Shown piece by piece: positions 63,159 to 64,000 of a DNA stretch of 64,000 nucleotides. Position 1 is the first letter of the stretch, and each line of letters opens with the position of its first letter. The notes beneath the pieces were generated by a model. The model did not search any database and was not told the origin of the DNA. It was given only the letters and a program-made list of their open reading frames with translations. The translations under genes were made by a program, and so were the position numbers. Source of the DNA: Microbacterium pseudoresistens (GTDB lineage: Bacteria > Actinomycetota > Actinomycetes > Actinomycetales > Microbacteriaceae); assembly GCF_013409745.1 (NCBI RefSeq), contig NZ_JACCBH010000001.1, forward strand, positions 2,790,001-2,854,000. The letters run 5' to 3'.

Positions 63159-64000
63159 ATGAGCAGCCCTAGCGAGCGGTACGAGATCCTCGACGTGTTC
63201 GGTGCACCCACCGAGCACGCGATCGTCGGGCGTGGCCGCGATCTGACGACAGGGATCGAGTACGCGGTCAAGATGCGCCGTGGCGGGGGGAACGTCGAGC
63301 GCAGGTTCACACGTGAGGTCGAAGCGATGCGGGCAGCCTCTGGCCCGAACGTTATGCCTGTGATCGACGTTGACCCGGACGGCGAGTGGTACACGATGCC
63401 AATCGCAAGGGGTGAACTCACCCCCGCCATCAAGGGCCTCTCCCTCAGCGACCGTGAGGAGCTCGCGCTCGCTGTCGTGCGCGCGGTGGCTCATGGGCTA
63501 CACAGTTTCCATATGGAGGGTCGCGTCCATCGTGATCTGAAGCCGAAGAATATCCTGTGGTTCGACGATAGCAACGGTGCCCGATGGGTGGTGTCGGACT
63601 TCGGCATTGCTCGTAACGCGCCAGGATCGACGACCGCAGAGCTCACTCGACAAGGCAACCTGGTCGGGACGGAGCGGTGGGCCGCTCCCGAGCAACATGC
63701 CGACGCGCACTCCGCAACCCCGCGAACAGACGTGTACAGCGTCGGTGCCATTGTGGGCTGGATCATGACCGGCGAACTCCCGACGCCCGTGTACGTGCCG
63801 CTGCCGTCCGAGAGATATCGCACAGTGGTCACACGCGCTACCCGCAGGGCCCCAGGGCAGCGATATCCGACTGTCGACGACATGCTCCAAGCAATGGAGC
63901 ATGAGCTCGAGGGCGGGAGCGGGCCGTTGAGCACTCAACTCGAGCGGCTCCTCAATGACCCGCTCGACGTCAAGGCGTTCAACGATTTCGCTCTCGCACA
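63159..64000 (+). CDS. Ser/Thr protein kinase of a genomic island, 5' part
   Basis: The frame is open to the window end; 280 residues are visible. The kinase fold is complete: K38 in YAVKMRRG, the catalytic loop VHRDLKPKN at residues 123-131 with D126, SDFGIAR with D147, and WAAPEQH as the APE motif. The glycine loop is weak (IVGRGRDLTTG). After the domain the chain continues (LERLLNDPLDVKAFNDFALA) into an unknown C-terminal part. It has no early membrane segment, unlike pknL at 37,459, and is probably soluble. The start is at ATG 63,159 or 63,153; GGGAG favours the former. Codon use is less GC-biased than in the rest of the window. Confidence 0.85.
   Translation, partial: MSSPSERYEILDVFGAPTEHAIVGRGRDLTTGIEYAVKMRRGGGNVERRFTREVEAMRAASGPNVMPVIDVDPDGEWYTMPIARGELTPAIKGLSLSDREELALAVVRAVAHGLHSFHMEGRVHRDLKPKNILWFDDSNGARWVVSDFGIARNAPGSTTAELTRQGNLVGTERWAAPEQHADAHSATPRTDVYSVGAIVGWIMTGELPTPVYVPLPSERYRTVVTRATRRAPGQRYPTVDDMLQAMEHELEGGSGPLSTQLERLLNDPLDVKAFNDFALA

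Noticed and set aside
1-64000. CRISPR arrays, insertion sequences, rRNA operons
   Set aside because: No regularly spaced repeat array, transposase with terminal inverted repeats, or rRNA sequence was seen on either strand.

Overview
The window is chromosomal DNA of a high-GC Gram-positive actinobacterium, most likely a member of the Microbacteriaceae close to Microbacterium. The evidence is the very high G+C, GTG/TTG starts, and genes restricted to or typical of actinobacteria: ctaF, wag31/DivIVA, sepF, DUF3043, DUF3040, an Rv2175c-like protein next to a PknL-like kinase, GarA/OdhI with an FtsR-like MerR regulator, class II DAHP synthase, and the imuA'-imuB-dnaE2 mutasome. The species is an inference; there is no rRNA in the window.

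Layout. 1-5.4 kb is the respiratory block: the 3' end of qcrB, a rhodanese, the aa3 oxidase genes ctaF-ctaD-ctaC (minus) and erpA. 5.4-17.8 kb is housekeeping, almost all minus: an M20 peptidase, a DUF3043 membrane protein, pyrD, nrdR, hisD, a tetraspan acidic-tail protein, dnaE (replicative Pol III alpha), a lipoprotein polysaccharide deacetylase, an RluD-family synthase and lspA. 17.8-34.7 kb is the division and cell wall (dcw) cluster, transcribed on the minus strand from mraZ: mraZ-rsmH-ftsL-pbpB-murF-mraY-murD-ftsW-murG-murC-ftsQ-ftsZ-yggS-sepF-yggT-wag31. murE is missing from its normal place between pbpB and murF. 34.3-43.5 kb carries DUF3040, a polyprenyl diphosphate synthase, an Rv2175c-like protein, a LysM protein, a PASTA kinase, DAHP synthase, a PlsC acyltransferase and a FadD15-like acyl-CoA synthetase, in nearly the same order as Mycobacterium tuberculosis Rv2169c-Rv2187. 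43.6-54.9 kb holds def, two MinD/ParA-type ATPases, pyruvate carboxylase, two MerR regulators, GarA, dihydrolipoyl dehydrogenase, a CYTH protein and a prepilin-peptidase-like protein. 55.1-60.8 kb is an SOS-controlled imuA'-imuB-dnaE2 operon. 60.8-62.7 kb has small accessory genes and a DUF1801-type gene broken by three frameshifts.

At 62,804-62,845 lies a 42-nt copy of the 3' part of a proline tRNA (minus strand) with no matching 5' half. It is followed to the right by DNA of visibly lower G+C, which carries an apparently active Ser/Thr kinase gene running off the window end. This is best read as the left attachment site of an integrated genomic island whose body is outside the window, and it is the most likely place for an undescribed system.

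How the genes work together. Cell wall precursor synthesis (MurC/D/F, MraY, MurG, with lipid supply from the polyprenyl synthase), septal machinery (FtsZ/Q/W/L, PbpB, SepF, Wag31) and a PASTA kinase that senses wall material are grouped. GarA, LpdA and pyruvate carboxylase connect kinase signalling with 2-oxoacid metabolism. The regulatory DNA is informative: a three-box MraZ operator with a second opposite array, an inverted repeat before ftsZ, an SOS box before imuA', perfect palindromes between pyc and a parA-like gene, and a recurring arrangement of a TAnnnT -10 hexamer 6-8 nt before the start codon that implies leaderless mRNAs for over ten genes.
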